Assembly: GCF_009792895.1 (NCBI RefSeq)
Contig: NZ_WSSC01000001.1
Coordinates: 186,001 to 250,000, forward strand
DNA: 64,000 bases
Reading direction: 5' to 3'
Source of the DNA: Pigmentibacter ruber
GTDB lineage: Bacteria > Bdellovibrionota_B > Oligoflexia > Silvanigrellales > Silvanigrellaceae
Part shown: piece after piece, positions 44,512 to 53,502 of the stretch
Position numbering within the stretch: position 1 is the first letter of the stretch
Layout of the letters: the number at the start of each line of letters is the position of its first letter
Translations under genes and position numbers: made by a program
Notes under the pieces: generated by a model
What the model saw: the letters and a program-made list of their open reading frames with translations, nothing else
The model's database searches: none
What the model was told of the DNA's origin: nothing

Positions 44512-44548
44512 AAATCACTTAGAGAGTGATTTGCTCAATTTTTTGAGC
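44512..44548 (+). other. Two short hairpins in the leader before the GT2 gene
   Basis: AAATCACT (44512-44519) pairs with AGTGATTT (44525-44532), and GCTCAA (44533-44538) pairs with TTGAGC (44543-44548). The two hairpins are adjacent, 31 bases upstream of the GT2 start. No T-run follows, so they are possibly mRNA structure elements. Confidence 0.4.
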
Positions 44549-44579
44549 TTTGCCACAAAGAAACATATAGGGGACATAA

Positions 44580-45542
44580 ATGACTTTTGTTTCAATTGTA
44601 GTTCCATGCTATAATGAGGAACTAGTTATCAGACATACCCATCAAAAAATATTAGAAACTATGCTTAAATTAGAACATGAAAGAAAGGTTTCATTTGAAA
44701 TTGTTTATGTTAATGACGGAAGTTCTGATAGTACTTTAACAATGTTACAAAATATTTATCAAGAGGCCTTAAAGTCCTTGAATAATCATAATAAAGTAGT
44801 AATTATCTCTCTTGCTAAAAATTTTGGGCATCAAGTAGCACTTACAGCGGGTCTAAACTACGCAAAGGGGAATGCTGTTATCTCAATAGATGCAGACTTG
44901 CAGGATCCTCCTGAAGTTATGGAAAAAATGTTAGACTACTGGGAGAAGGGTTTTGATGTTGTTTATGGAGTTAGATCATCCAGAGAAGGTGAAACTTGGT
45001 TCAAACTGTTTACTGCAAAATTATTTTATATTTTGCTAAAAAAAATAACTAACTGTGATATTCCTTTAAATTCTGGTGATTTTCGTCTTTTAAGTAGAAG
45101 AGCTGTTGATGTCTTTAATTCATTGCAAGAGAGGAACCGTTTTATACGGGGTTTAATTCCTTGGATTGGATTAAAACAAACACCTATTTATTATGAGAGA
45201 CACCCAAGATTTGCTGGTACTACTAAATATCCATTACGAAAAATGATTAAGTTAGCGTTTGATGGATTTATAGGGTTTAGTCATTTTCCAATAAAATTTT
45301 CTTTTTACTTGGGATCAATAACTGCTCTATTTTCCTTTTTGTATGGAATTTACATTTTATTTTATTCATTTTTTAATGAATATGCTATCCGTGGATGGAA
45401 AAGTATAATGGTTACAATTCTATTTATAGGAGGAGTGCAATTGATTTCTATAGGTATATTAGGTGAATATATTGCCAGAATATACGATGAAGTAAAGAAA
45501 AGACCCCTTTTTATTATAGATGACAAAAATAGTAGATTTTAG
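44580..45542 (+). CDS. GT2 glycosyltransferase, GtrB/DPM1-like
   Basis: A 320-residue enzyme of the polyprenyl-phosphate hexose-transferase type. The N-terminal catalytic domain has the GT-A features VSIVVPCYNEE, VNDGSSDST, and the DXD-like SIDADLQDPP. Family-specific NSGDFRLLSRRAVD and the acceptor region RHPRFAGTTKYPLRKMIKLA follow. Two transmembrane helices lie at the C-terminus (about 235-300). It loads a sugar onto undecaprenyl phosphate at the inner face of the cytoplasmic membrane. A matching flippase and transferase are not obvious, but the DUF2079 protein 190 bases upstream could use the product. The ribosome site is GGGGA. Confidence 0.92.
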   Translation: MTFVSIVVPCYNEELVIRHTHQKILETMLKLEHERKVSFEIVYVNDGSSDSTLTMLQNIYQEALKSLNNHNKVVIISLAKNFGHQVALTAGLNYAKGNAVISIDADLQDPPEVMEKMLDYWEKGFDVVYGVRSSREGETWFKLFTAKLFYILLKKITNCDIPLNSGDFRLLSRRAVDVFNSLQERNRFIRGLIPWIGLKQTPIYYERHPRFAGTTKYPLRKMIKLAFDGFIGFSHFPIKFSFYLGSITALFSFLYGIYILFYSFFNEYAIRGWKSIMVTILFIGGVQLISIGILGEYIARIYDEVKKRPLFIIDDKNSRF

Positions 45543-45550
45543 AAAAAAAT

Positions 45551-46486
45551 TTAAAGTGAATTTTTAAGAATACTACTAACCAACCAAGTTTCTTCTTCTA
45601 GGCTTCTACATTGAAGTCTATGACAAGCGATTGTTTTATTTAATTTAGGACATATTTCTACTAAAAACCCACAAAGCCAGAGATCTTTTTCTGCCACTTC
45701 GTAAGGTAACTTGATTTGCGGATTTGTAAATTTACTGATAACTCTGTTTTTTTCCATGCCTATAACGCTGTCATAAGGGCCTGTCATTCCAACGTCAGTC
45801 AAAAAAGCGGTTCCATTTTCAGTAATTCTTTCATCACTCGTTGGTGTGTGCGTGTGAGTACCTATTAATGCCGCTAAAATACCGTCATAATACCACGCTA
45901 TAGCTTGTTTTTCTGAACTCGCTTCGGCATGTATATCAGCTATGACAATGTGTGAACCTGAATTTACTTTATCTTGAAAATTGTTTTTTTCATGTTTTAA
46001 GAATTCAAAGGGGTCTTTGTATTCCTCTTTCATAGCAAAATTGCCCATTAAATTAATTATATTTAGGGTTTTATTGCGGCCTTCTAAAAAAAACTGGGGT
46101 ACTTTTTCAATATCACTTATTCCAATTAAATTTTGTGGAAGAATAAGATCATGATGCTTTTTTCTCAGGATATGGACATCGGATTTATCTTTCCAATGAT
46201 TTCCCATTGTAAATGCGTCCACTCCTGCTAGTTTCATTTCATCATATATTTTATGAGTTATTCCAAACCCACCAGCTAAATTTTCACCATTAATCGTTAT
46301 AAAGTCTAATTTAATGGCTTGTTTTATTTCAGGCAATACTTTTTTAACTATCCTTCTTCCACCTCTGCCTAGGACATCTCCAAGCATAAGAATTTTTATG
46401 CTTTGTTCTTGAGTTTTGGTTAAATTAACTAAAGAAGGATAGAAGTTTTCATGTGAAAAATGATTTACTATTATTTTACTTTGCAA
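45551..46486 (-). CDS. ymdB: YmdB-type metallophosphoesterase
   Basis: A 311-residue member of the YmdB family (TIGR00282), a calcineurin-like phosphodiesterase that cleaves 2',3'-cyclic nucleotides. Core motifs are KILMLGDVLGRGG, ITINGENLAGG, TMGNHWKD, ADIHAEASSEK and GTHTHTPTSDE, with GPYDSVIGM near the end. The gene overlaps the end of rny by 11 bases, the classical rny-ymdB arrangement. The frame opens at TTG 46486, giving about 30 residues more than usual for the family; no internal start with a ribosome site is visible. It is convergent with the GT2 gene. Confidence 0.93.
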   Translation of the reverse strand: MQSKIIVNHFSHENFYPSLVNLTKTQEQSIKILMLGDVLGRGGRRIVKKVLPEIKQAIKLDFITINGENLAGGFGITHKIYDEMKLAGVDAFTMGNHWKDKSDVHILRKKHHDLILPQNLIGISDIEKVPQFFLEGRNKTLNIINLMGNFAMKEEYKDPFEFLKHEKNNFQDKVNSGSHIVIADIHAEASSEKQAIAWYYDGILAALIGTHTHTPTSDERITENGTAFLTDVGMTGPYDSVIGMEKNRVISKFTNPQIKLPYEVAEKDLWLCGFLVEICPKLNKTIACHRLQCRSLEEETWLVSSILKNSL

Positions 46487-48050
46487 GATGTGTGGCCCGC
46501 TGTTCTCTAATCATAGTTACTTTGATATTACTTGCTTGGTGAAGATCATTACGTAGCTTTTTAGCGACACTTTTTGCTAATAAAGTTACTGCTTCATCAT
46601 CCATAACAGTTGGAGAGACCATAGCTCTCACTTCCCGGCCAGACTTAATCACAAAAGCTTGTTCAACGCCATCAAATTCTTCAACAGTGGTTTCCATATC
46701 TTTCAAACGGTCAATTGCTTTTTCTAAAAATTCTTTTCGCGCGCCTGGTCTAAAATTACTTAACATATTTGCTGTTTGCACAATAATTGTGATTGGATTT
46801 ACTCCATGCAAATTTTCGCTATGATGTTTGGCTGCTGCTTCAATAACTTCTTGTGATTCCCCATATTTTTGTAAAAATAATGCGCCAACATGAGAATGGC
46901 TGCCCTCAGATTCTTCATCAAGGCTTTTGCCAATATCATGTAATAAAGCTGCTCTTTTGGCTAAACGCACGTTTAAATCGAGTTCTGCAGCAATAATGCC
47001 TGCTATTTGAGCTGTTTCAATAGAATGCTGCAGAACAGATTGTCCACCTGTCGATAAGTATTTCAATTTTCCAAGTGCTTGGATGACTTCAGGATGCAAT
47101 CCTGTAATCCCGCAATCAAAAGAGGAACGTTCACCGGCTTCACGTATCATTTGTTCAAATTCACTCCGAGTTTTTTGGACAACTTCTTCAATTCTAGCAG
47201 GGTGGATACGCCCATCAGCAACTAAGCGTTCGATAGCGGTTTTTGCAATTTCCCTTCTAATGGGATTAAAACAAGAAATAATGACGGCTTCAGGAGTGTC
47301 ATCGATAATGAGATCAACGCCTGTTGCTTGTTCTATTGTTCTAATATTTCTACCTTCTCTCCCAATAATTCTGCCTTTCATATCATCAGTTGGCAGACTA
47401 ATTACTGAAACTGTGGAATCAGTAACAAATTCATTGGCAATTCTTTGGATTGAAGTTGCTATAATTCCTCTGGCTCTTTCTTCTGCAATTTTTCTTGCTT
47501 CGTCTTCAGCAGCACGTATTTCAGCACTTGCTGATTTTCTTACTTCAACTTCAATGGTTCTTTTTAACTGTTCACGAGCTTCTTCAAGCGATAATCTAGC
47601 AACAGACTCTAATTTATGTTTGCTGTCTTCTAAATTTTCTTCTGCTTTTTTTAATGCTAATGATACTTTTTGTTCTTCAGACTCTAATAATTCATGCTTT
47701 AGTTTTAAATCTTTTTCTTTTTGCTCAAGCTGTTGAGCTTTTTTATCAAGGGTTTCTTCACGTTTTTGAATGCGTGCTTCAATTTTTTTAATTTCAAGGT
47801 TTTTTTCGCGTTGAATGCGTTCAAAATCTCTACCTTCATTTATAGCTACATCTTTTGCTTCTTTTAAAGCCTTCTTAACAAGTTCCTCGGCTTGTTGCCT
47901 AGCTTCAGACAATCTTTTTTCAGCTTCTTCGTGTTTAATTTTTAGTTCTCGCGCTAAAGCACGCATATTCATCGTATGCACACCTAAAAACGCAAGGGCT
48001 GCCACAGCTAGACCGATAGCTATGATCAATACATATTCCCAAGCACCCAT
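46476..48050 (-). CDS. rny: Ribonuclease Y
   Basis: A 524-residue endoribonuclease that starts mRNA decay, anchored by an N-terminal helix (WEYVLIIAIGLAVAALAFLG). A long coiled coil (about 30-190) follows, then a KH domain (MKGRIIGREGRNIRTIE) and an HD domain (LQHSIETAQIAGIIAAEL, LLHDIGKSLDEE), then a C-terminal part. I chose ATG 48050 because GGAG precedes it and gives the normal family length; an in-frame ATG at 48116 has no ribosome site and would add 22 residues. The gene lies directly before ymdB. Confidence 0.96.
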   Translation of the reverse strand: MGAWEYVLIIAIGLAVAALAFLGVHTMNMRALARELKIKHEEAEKRLSEARQQAEELVKKALKEAKDVAINEGRDFERIQREKNLEIKKIEARIQKREETLDKKAQQLEQKEKDLKLKHELLESEEQKVSLALKKAEENLEDSKHKLESVARLSLEEAREQLKRTIEVEVRKSASAEIRAAEDEARKIAEERARGIIATSIQRIANEFVTDSTVSVISLPTDDMKGRIIGREGRNIRTIEQATGVDLIIDDTPEAVIISCFNPIRREIAKTAIERLVADGRIHPARIEEVVQKTRSEFEQMIREAGERSSFDCGITGLHPEVIQALGKLKYLSTGGQSVLQHSIETAQIAGIIAAELDLNVRLAKRAALLHDIGKSLDEESEGSHSHVGALFLQKYGESQEVIEAAAKHHSENLHGVNPITIIVQTANMLSNFRPGARKEFLEKAIDRLKDMETTVEEFDGVEQAFVIKSGREVRAMVSPTVMDDEAVTLLAKSVAKKLRNDLHQASNIKVTMIREQRATHLAK

Positions 48051-48557
48051 TTTTAATAAACTCCAATTATCAATTAATTTATATTCAAAACCCATCCCAA
48101 GTCCTTTTAGGGGCATAGATAGGAATTTACAGTTTTTGACCTTAGAACATCGTATAGATTTTTACCAGTAATAGGAATAATGTGAAACAGACTATTATTA
48201 AAAATAAAACTTTAGAATTCGCTTACCCAAGGGTTTGGTAAGGTTCTGTCAATCGTATGGCATTTTTTTCATTACGGTGAATTAGGAAAATGCGAAAGGT
48301 AGGGCAAGAATGAGGTTTAGGATTTTTAGCAGAAAGAGTTTTCAGCTCCTAAAAAAATAAAATAAATAAATTTGTAGGAATTAAAATAGTAAAATAAAGA
48401 TGAGTTTAAAGGCAAATGTTTTTTCATTCAATCTTGCATTTTTTTTATTGTTAAATTAGTAATAAAATGTTTGCTTTCGTAATTAAAAACTTTGTAAAAA
48501 ATAAGTTTTTAAGTTTTATTTTAATTATAATTATCTGCTTGAATTTAAGGCTAATTG
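48051..48557. other. Divergent intergenic region with possible structured RNA
   Basis: About 500 bases between the rny and DUF4178 gene starts. Paired segments occur: CTTACC/GGTAAG around 48222-48242, GCATTTT/AAAATGC around 48260-48292, and TTTAGGA (48317-48323) with TCCTAAA (48346-48352). Their close spacing suggests a small RNA of about 140-170 bases, as 6S RNA sits near rny in some relatives. No sequence motif proves 6S or any other known RNA. The 48360-48540 part is AT-rich with nothing recognisable. Confidence 0.3.
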
Positions 48558-49910
48558 GTGAAAAGTAGAAATAAGAAAGCTTTAAAAGAAAAAAGAGGAA
48601 TAGTAACTTGCTATAATTGTTTAGCAATTATAGCCATAAAAACAAGAAAAAAATCTAAAAAATTAAAATGTATCAAATGTTTATCTAAAAATACTGTAAA
48701 TATGAATTTCACTACGGAAAACACAGAAATGGTTTCTAATAATAAAATTTCATTTTCTGCAGAAAATGAAATGAATAAATCCACCAAAGATTATCAGGAA
48801 AATGAAAGAAAGATTTCAATCAAAGAACAATTAATTCCTTTAGGAAGTTTAATTACAATTAAAGATCATAAATGGGAAGTTTTAGGTTATTTAGAAGTAG
48901 CAGAAATGTTTGATGGTAAAGAGGATGTTTGGTGTGAATATTTACTAGAGAATAAAAGTTTAGGGTATCGTTGGCTAACTGAGTTTGATGGGCATTGGAA
49001 TTTTATTTCACCTTGTGAAAAGAAAAATATAGAATTCAAGCCTAATACGAAGAAGTATTCTTCGAAAAATATTCCTGTATATTTAGAAAGACAATATCAA
49101 CTTTTTCATTTAGGAAAAGGGGTTATTAAATTTAAAAATGGCAATTTTTTTTGGCCAGTTAAAATAGGAGATACTTTTGAGTTTGAAGATTATATTGCAC
49201 CCCCATATGTTCTTACTTGTGAAAAAAATGCGGGAGAAGAAAATTGGTTGCAAGGTGAATATCTTCATAAAAATGAAGTTAAGAAAATTTTGACTTCAGA
49301 AAAAATCCCTTATAGATTTGGCGTGTATCTTAACCAAGTAAATAAATATATTGATATCAGAAAAAATTTAATAAAACCTTGGATTTTATTTTTAATTGTA
49401 TTAATTAGTTTTCAACTTTGGATTATTTATTCATCTAAAAATGAGCTAATATTTGAAGAATCTTTTGTTCATGTGCCCAGTAGTAATGAAAAATCACAAA
49501 TATCTAAAAAATTTGAACTTACTGATAGTAATAAAAATTTGGAATTAAAATTAATTGCATATGTGAATGATAATTTTTTTGATATGAGTGGGAAAATAGT
49601 GAATGAAGAAAATGGAGAAATTTATAATTTTTTTAAAAGTATTTATTATAGTTCAGAAGACGGTTCTGGTTCGCAAATTGAAACAGTAAGTTTTTCCTCT
49701 ATCCCTAATGGAAAATATCAGTTTATATTAGAAGGAGTGACTGATGCAAAAGTTGATACACCTTGTAAAGTAATTGTATTAAGAGATGTTACAATTTGGT
49801 CGAATTTTATATTGTCTATTATTTTTCTATCAATCATTCCAATTTTCTTTCTCATTTTGGAAAAAAGATATGAGAAAAAACGATGGGAAAATAGTAATTT
49901 TAGCCCCTAA
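48558..49910 (+). CDS. DUF4178-like membrane protein with N-terminal zinc ribbon
   Basis: About 450 residues. Residues 18-43 carry two CxxC pairs (CYNC, CIKC), a small zinc ribbon. Then a beta-rich region of the DUF4178 type (about 92-150): LGSLITIKDHKWEVLGYLEV, WCEYLLENKSLGYRWLTE and FDGHWNFISP. A second beta-rich part is around 190-250. One hydrophobic segment lies at about 275-298 (WILFLIVLISFQLWIIY) and another near 420 (FILSIIFLSIIPIFFLIL). It is the first gene of the operon with DUF350 and spermidine-synthase-like proteins. The start is GTG 48558 behind AAGG; TTG 48555 is also possible. Confidence 0.8.
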   Translation: MKSRNKKALKEKRGIVTCYNCLAIIAIKTRKKSKKLKCIKCLSKNTVNMNFTTENTEMVSNNKISFSAENEMNKSTKDYQENERKISIKEQLIPLGSLITIKDHKWEVLGYLEVAEMFDGKEDVWCEYLLENKSLGYRWLTEFDGHWNFISPCEKKNIEFKPNTKKYSSKNIPVYLERQYQLFHLGKGVIKFKNGNFFWPVKIGDTFEFEDYIAPPYVLTCEKNAGEENWLQGEYLHKNEVKKILTSEKIPYRFGVYLNQVNKYIDIRKNLIKPWILFLIVLISFQLWIIYSSKNELIFEESFVHVPSSNEKSQISKKFELTDSNKNLELKLIAYVNDNFFDMSGKIVNEENGEIYNFFKSIYYSSEDGSGSQIETVSFSSIPNGKYQFILEGVTDAKVDTPCKVIVLRDVTIWSNFILSIIFLSIIPIFFLILEKRYEKKRWENSNFSP

Positions 49911-49923
49911 TTAAAGGAATAAA

Positions 49924-50073
49924 ATGATAAAATATATTTACATAATATCGTCAATTTTTGTCTGCGGAAATTTTTTTCAAATATCCAATAAAGGAGAGAT
50001 ACTAATAAATACTTTATTACCATTAATTTATAATCCAACAAATTTTGGCAGTAGCGATCACCATCATAAGTAA
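49924..50073 (+). CDS. Small operon protein with C-terminal DHHHK (49 aa)
   Basis: I read this 49-residue gene between the DUF4178 and DUF350 genes; it is below usual length limits. AAAGGA lies 5 bases before ATG 49924. Residues 1-20 are hydrophobic (KYIYIISSIFVCGNFF), perhaps a signal or anchor with Cys14, and the C-terminus is FGSSDHHHK, a possible metal ligand. It ends 10 bases before DUF350. The tight packing in the operon supports it. Confidence 0.65.
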   Translation: MIKYIYIISSIFVCGNFFQISNKGEILINTLLPLIYNPTNFGSSDHHHK

Positions 50074-50083
50074 AGGTTTTAAA

Positions 50084-50311
50084 ATGGAAGCTATATTAGA
50101 ATACATAAATTTGAAATATATTATATCAGCACTTGTTTTTTCATTTTTAGGAGTGATAATTTTAGCAATTTCTTTTTATATTTTTGATAAATTAACACCA
50201 GGAAATTTATGGCATGAAATTGTAGTTAATAAAAATATTGCTTTAGCTATTACAACAGCAGCAATGACCCTTGCAATTGCACAAATTATAGCATCAGCAA
50301 TACATGGATAG
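50084..50311 (+). CDS. DUF350 membrane protein (75 aa)
   Basis: A 75-residue protein with two transmembrane helices and the DUF350 pattern: IISALVFSFLGVIILAISFY, the conserved FDKLTPGNLWHEIVVNKN, and IALAITTAAMTLAIAQII. Such proteins occur in pairs or as repeats with spermidine-synthase-like and flavin proteins in PspA-related clusters. I set the start at ATG 50084 behind AAAGG; an earlier in-frame start at 50045 lies inside the small gene. It is a one-copy form, since usual proteins have two copies. Confidence 0.85.
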   Translation: MEAILEYINLKYIISALVFSFLGVIILAISFYIFDKLTPGNLWHEIVVNKNIALAITTAAMTLAIAQIIASAIHG

Positions 50312-50320
50312 TAAATAAAA

Positions 50321-51817
50321 ATGGTTTATGTTTTGCTTTTTTCAGTATTTATTATTTCAACATGTGGTCTTATATATGAACTTATTGCAGGAGCTTTAGC
50401 CAGTTACTTGCTTGGTGACTCTATTACTCAATTTTCAACGGTGATAGGTTCTTTTTTATTCTCAATGGGAATTGGTGCTTACTTATCAAAACATGTAAAT
50501 AAAAATTTAATACATACTTTTATTTCTGTTGAATTAATTATTGGAATGGTTGGAGGATTTTCTGCAACTATTTTATTTATTGCATTTGAGTATATCGTTC
50601 ATTTTAGAATATTATTGTATTTAATAGTAGGTATAATTGGTACATTCGTTGGGTTTGAAATCCCAATTTTAATGCGTATATTACAAAATAATTTCGCCTT
50701 TAAAGATCTTGTAGCAAAGGTGTTTACCTTTGATTATGTTGGTGCATTAATAGCTTCTATTTTGTTTCCTCTTATTCTAGTACCACATTTAGGTCTTATA
50801 AAAACAGCTCTTGTTTTTGGAATTATTAACGTTTTAATAGCTATTTGGGCTATCTACATCTTTAAAAATAAAATTTCCAATATAAAAACATTGCAAGGGA
50901 CAGCTTTTTTTGTTTTAGGAATTTTACTATTAGGCCTCATTTTTTCTGACAAATTGGTTGAAATTACTGAAAAAGGAAACTATCAGGATAAAATTATATA
51001 TTCAAAATCTTCAAAATATCAAAAAATAGTTTTAACAAAATCTACAAATGAATTTAAACTATTTTTAAATCGCAATTTGCAGTTTAACTCAAAAGATGAA
51101 TACAGATATCATGAATCACTAGTGCATATTGGACTTTCTAGTTTAAACAATCCTAAAAATGTTCTAATTTTGGGAGGTGGTGATGGTTTAGCTGTAAGAG
51201 AAATACTAAAGTATAATTCAATTGAAAAAATAACTTTAGTTGAATTAGATAGTGAAATTACTGATATGTTTTCTAAAAACACTTTATTATCAAAGATTAA
51301 TTCAAGATCTCTCCTTTCTGAAAAAGTAAAGATAATAAATGATGATGCATTTGTATGGCTAAAAGAAAATAAAAAAAAATTTGATTTTATAGTAGTTGAT
51401 TTCCCTGATCCAAGTAATTTTTCAATTGGCAAATTATACACAAATACATTTTATAGATTACTTTATAATGCTATTTCAAATACTGGAATAGCAGTAATTC
51501 AGAGTACGTCGCCTTATGTCGCTAAAAAAAGTTTTTGGTGTGTGGATAATACTTTAAAATCAGTGGGTTTTCGGACTTATCCGTATCATGTTTACGTGCC
51601 TTCATTCGGTGATTGGGGGTATATTTTAGTTGCAAAAAATTCCTTTCAACTAAGGAACAATTTTCCATCAGAGCTAAAATTTATTAATTATGAATTAGCG
51701 CAAACATTTTTTCATTTTCCAAATGATAGTAAAGCTACAGTAAATGAAATAAATAAATTAAACAACCAAGTATTGGTTAGATATTTTGAACAAGAGTGGT
51801 CTGATTATGTCCAGTAA
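50321..51817 (+). CDS. Membrane spermidine-synthase-like aminopropyltransferase
   Basis: A 498-residue protein. About seven transmembrane helices fill residues 1-215 (IYELIAGALASYLLGDS, VGFEIPILMRIL). A SpeE-like catalytic domain follows (about 225-480): the S-adenosyl binding motif VLILGGGDGLAVREIL, acidic loop LVELDSEIT and VVDFPDPSNFSIGKLYT, with DPSNF as in the polyamine site region. The substrate need not be putrescine; in PspA-associated clusters such enzymes may modify another amine or lipid. It overlaps the flavoprotein gene by 11 bases. The ribosome site is weak (GGATAG). Confidence 0.88.
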   Translation: MVYVLLFSVFIISTCGLIYELIAGALASYLLGDSITQFSTVIGSFLFSMGIGAYLSKHVNKNLIHTFISVELIIGMVGGFSATILFIAFEYIVHFRILLYLIVGIIGTFVGFEIPILMRILQNNFAFKDLVAKVFTFDYVGALIASILFPLILVPHLGLIKTALVFGIINVLIAIWAIYIFKNKISNIKTLQGTAFFVLGILLLGLIFSDKLVEITEKGNYQDKIIYSKSSKYQKIVLTKSTNEFKLFLNRNLQFNSKDEYRYHESLVHIGLSSLNNPKNVLILGGGDGLAVREILKYNSIEKITLVELDSEITDMFSKNTLLSKINSRSLLSEKVKIINDDAFVWLKENKKKFDFIVVDFPDPSNFSIGKLYTNTFYRLLYNAISNTGIAVIQSTSPYVAKKSFWCVDNTLKSVGFRTYPYHVYVPSFGDWGYILVAKNSFQLRNNFPSELKFINYELAQTFFHFPNDSKATVNEINKLNNQVLVRYFEQEWSDYVQ

Positions 51818-53426
51818 AATATCTTCGCGCAGAAAATTTTTAAAAAAAGTGCTCTTGGCTTCCGCTTTTACTGCTTCTGGTGGATTTGCTTATCGGAAAT
51901 TTATTTCTCCAAACAAAGAAACAACTATCACTGGTTCTATATTAGGAGCTAATGCAAAAATAGGGCATAAAGTAAATACAGAAATTAAAGATATTAAATT
52001 TTCTGTAGTTGAAAAAATAAGTACACTAATAATTGGTGGTGGAGTAGCAGGATTATCTGCTGCCTGGTGGTTAAAAAAAAATAATTACAAAGATTTTAAA
52101 ATTTTAGAAATGAATGCAGAAGTTGGCGGTAATTCTTTTTCTTCTGAAAATAATATTTCGAAATATCCTTGGGGTGCGCATTATTTAGTCATGCCAACAA
52201 ATGAATCTATTTATCTAAAAAGTTTATTAGAAGAAATGGGAGTTATTAAAGGGTATAAAAATTCTTTACCAATTTATGATGAATTTTCTTTATGTGCCGA
52301 CCCACAGGAAAGATTGTTTTTCCAAGGAGAGTGGCAAGAAGGCTTATTACCTTATAAGGGTGTAACAGATAAAGATAAACAACAATATAAAGAATTTTTT
52401 ACTCTAGTAGAAAAATTAAAAAACCAAAAAGGATCTGACAATAAACCGCTGTTTGCTATCCCAATAGATTATAGTTCCCAAGATAATGAATATTTAAATT
52501 TAGATCATATTTCCATGGCAGAATTTATGCACCAAAAAGGCTGGAATTCAAAAACATTAACTTGGTACATTAATTACTGCTGTCGGGACGATTTTGGAAT
52601 GGGATATGAAAAAGTTTCTGCTTGGGCTGGTTTGCATTACTTTGCTGCACGCAATGGGAAAGCTGCGAATGCAGAAGCAAATACAGTGCTTACTTGGCCA
52701 GAAGGTAATGGATTTTTGGTTAATTATCTTAAAAAGTATTCAACAGAAAGTATTGTAAACAATTGTTTTGTTACTTCTATCGAAAATTTTAAAGATTTTT
52801 GTATTGTTAATGTTTTTAATACGAAAGATAATACTTATATTCAATATCAAGCAAAGCAAGTACTTTTTTGTGCGCCAAGATTTATTGCAAATAAAGTGAT
52901 AAAAAATTATGAAAAAATGAATTTACCTGAAACCTCACCTTGGCTAATAGCAAATATTTCTTTGCAAAATGTTCCGGCATCGCTATCAACATCAATGGCT
53001 TGGGATAACGTCAGTTACTATAGCAATTCTTTAGGATATATTGTAGCAAATCATCAAAGTTTAAAAATTCCTAAAAATGATCTTGTGTTAACTTATTATT
53101 TACCACTCGACATTCTATCAGCGAAAGAAGAAAGAATGCTTGCTTTAAAATGTAATTATAATGACTGGCTTAATATTCTTTTATCAGATTTAAATAAAAT
53201 GCATTCTGAAATTAAAAATTCCATTAAAAATGTTGATTTTTGGATTTGGGGGCATGGTATGGCAGCACCAGGGATTGGTTTTCTCTGGAGTGAGAAACGG
53301 AAAAAACTAATGGAACCATTTGGAAATATTGATTTTGCTCACTCTGAAATGAGTGGCATTTCATTATTTGAAGAAGCTCAATATAGAGGAATTGAAGCAG
53401 CTAAAAAAGTTTTACTTAGGAGATGA
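51807..53426 (+). CDS. Tat-exported FAD-dependent amine-oxidase-like protein
   Basis: About 539 residues. The N-terminus has a Tat signal (SRRKFLKK followed by VLLASAFTASGGFAY), so the folded flavoprotein should go to the periplasm. The Rossmann motif is TLIIGGGVAGLSAAWWLKKN, the next FAD segment MNAEVGGNSFSSEN, and the C-terminal part GHGMAAPGIGFLW and IEAAKKVLL fits the flavin amine oxidase/NAD(P)-binding fold. ATG 51807 starts inside the preceding gene; an upstream TTG in the same frame is less likely. In known clusters it accompanies the SpeE-like enzyme, perhaps oxidising its aminopropyl product. Confidence 0.88.
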   Translation: MSSKISSRRKFLKKVLLASAFTASGGFAYRKFISPNKETTITGSILGANAKIGHKVNTEIKDIKFSVVEKISTLIIGGGVAGLSAAWWLKKNNYKDFKILEMNAEVGGNSFSSENNISKYPWGAHYLVMPTNESIYLKSLLEEMGVIKGYKNSLPIYDEFSLCADPQERLFFQGEWQEGLLPYKGVTDKDKQQYKEFFTLVEKLKNQKGSDNKPLFAIPIDYSSQDNEYLNLDHISMAEFMHQKGWNSKTLTWYINYCCRDDFGMGYEKVSAWAGLHYFAARNGKAANAEANTVLTWPEGNGFLVNYLKKYSTESIVNNCFVTSIENFKDFCIVNVFNTKDNTYIQYQAKQVLFCAPRFIANKVIKNYEKMNLPETSPWLIANISLQNVPASLSTSMAWDNVSYYSNSLGYIVANHQSLKIPKNDLVLTYYLPLDILSAKEERMLALKCNYNDWLNILLSDLNKMHSEIKNSIKNVDFWIWGHGMAAPGIGFLWSEKRKKLMEPFGNIDFAHSEMSGISLFEEAQYRGIEAAKKVLLRR

Positions 53427-53502
53427 AGGAAAGGAGGGAGAAAGTTTTAAATTAACTAAGCACCACTCTCGCTTTCATTGAGCTGAAGCATTCACTACTT
53501 CA

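Noticed and set aside
47083..47736. Long plus-strand frame opposite rny
   Set aside because: It is the antisense of the RNase Y coiled coil and KH region; Ser-rich low-complexity content arises from the Glu/Lys-rich codons on the other strand.
48222..48352. 6S RNA gene
   Set aside because: The location is suggestive, but I cannot recognise the open-promoter-like bubble or closing stem with confidence.
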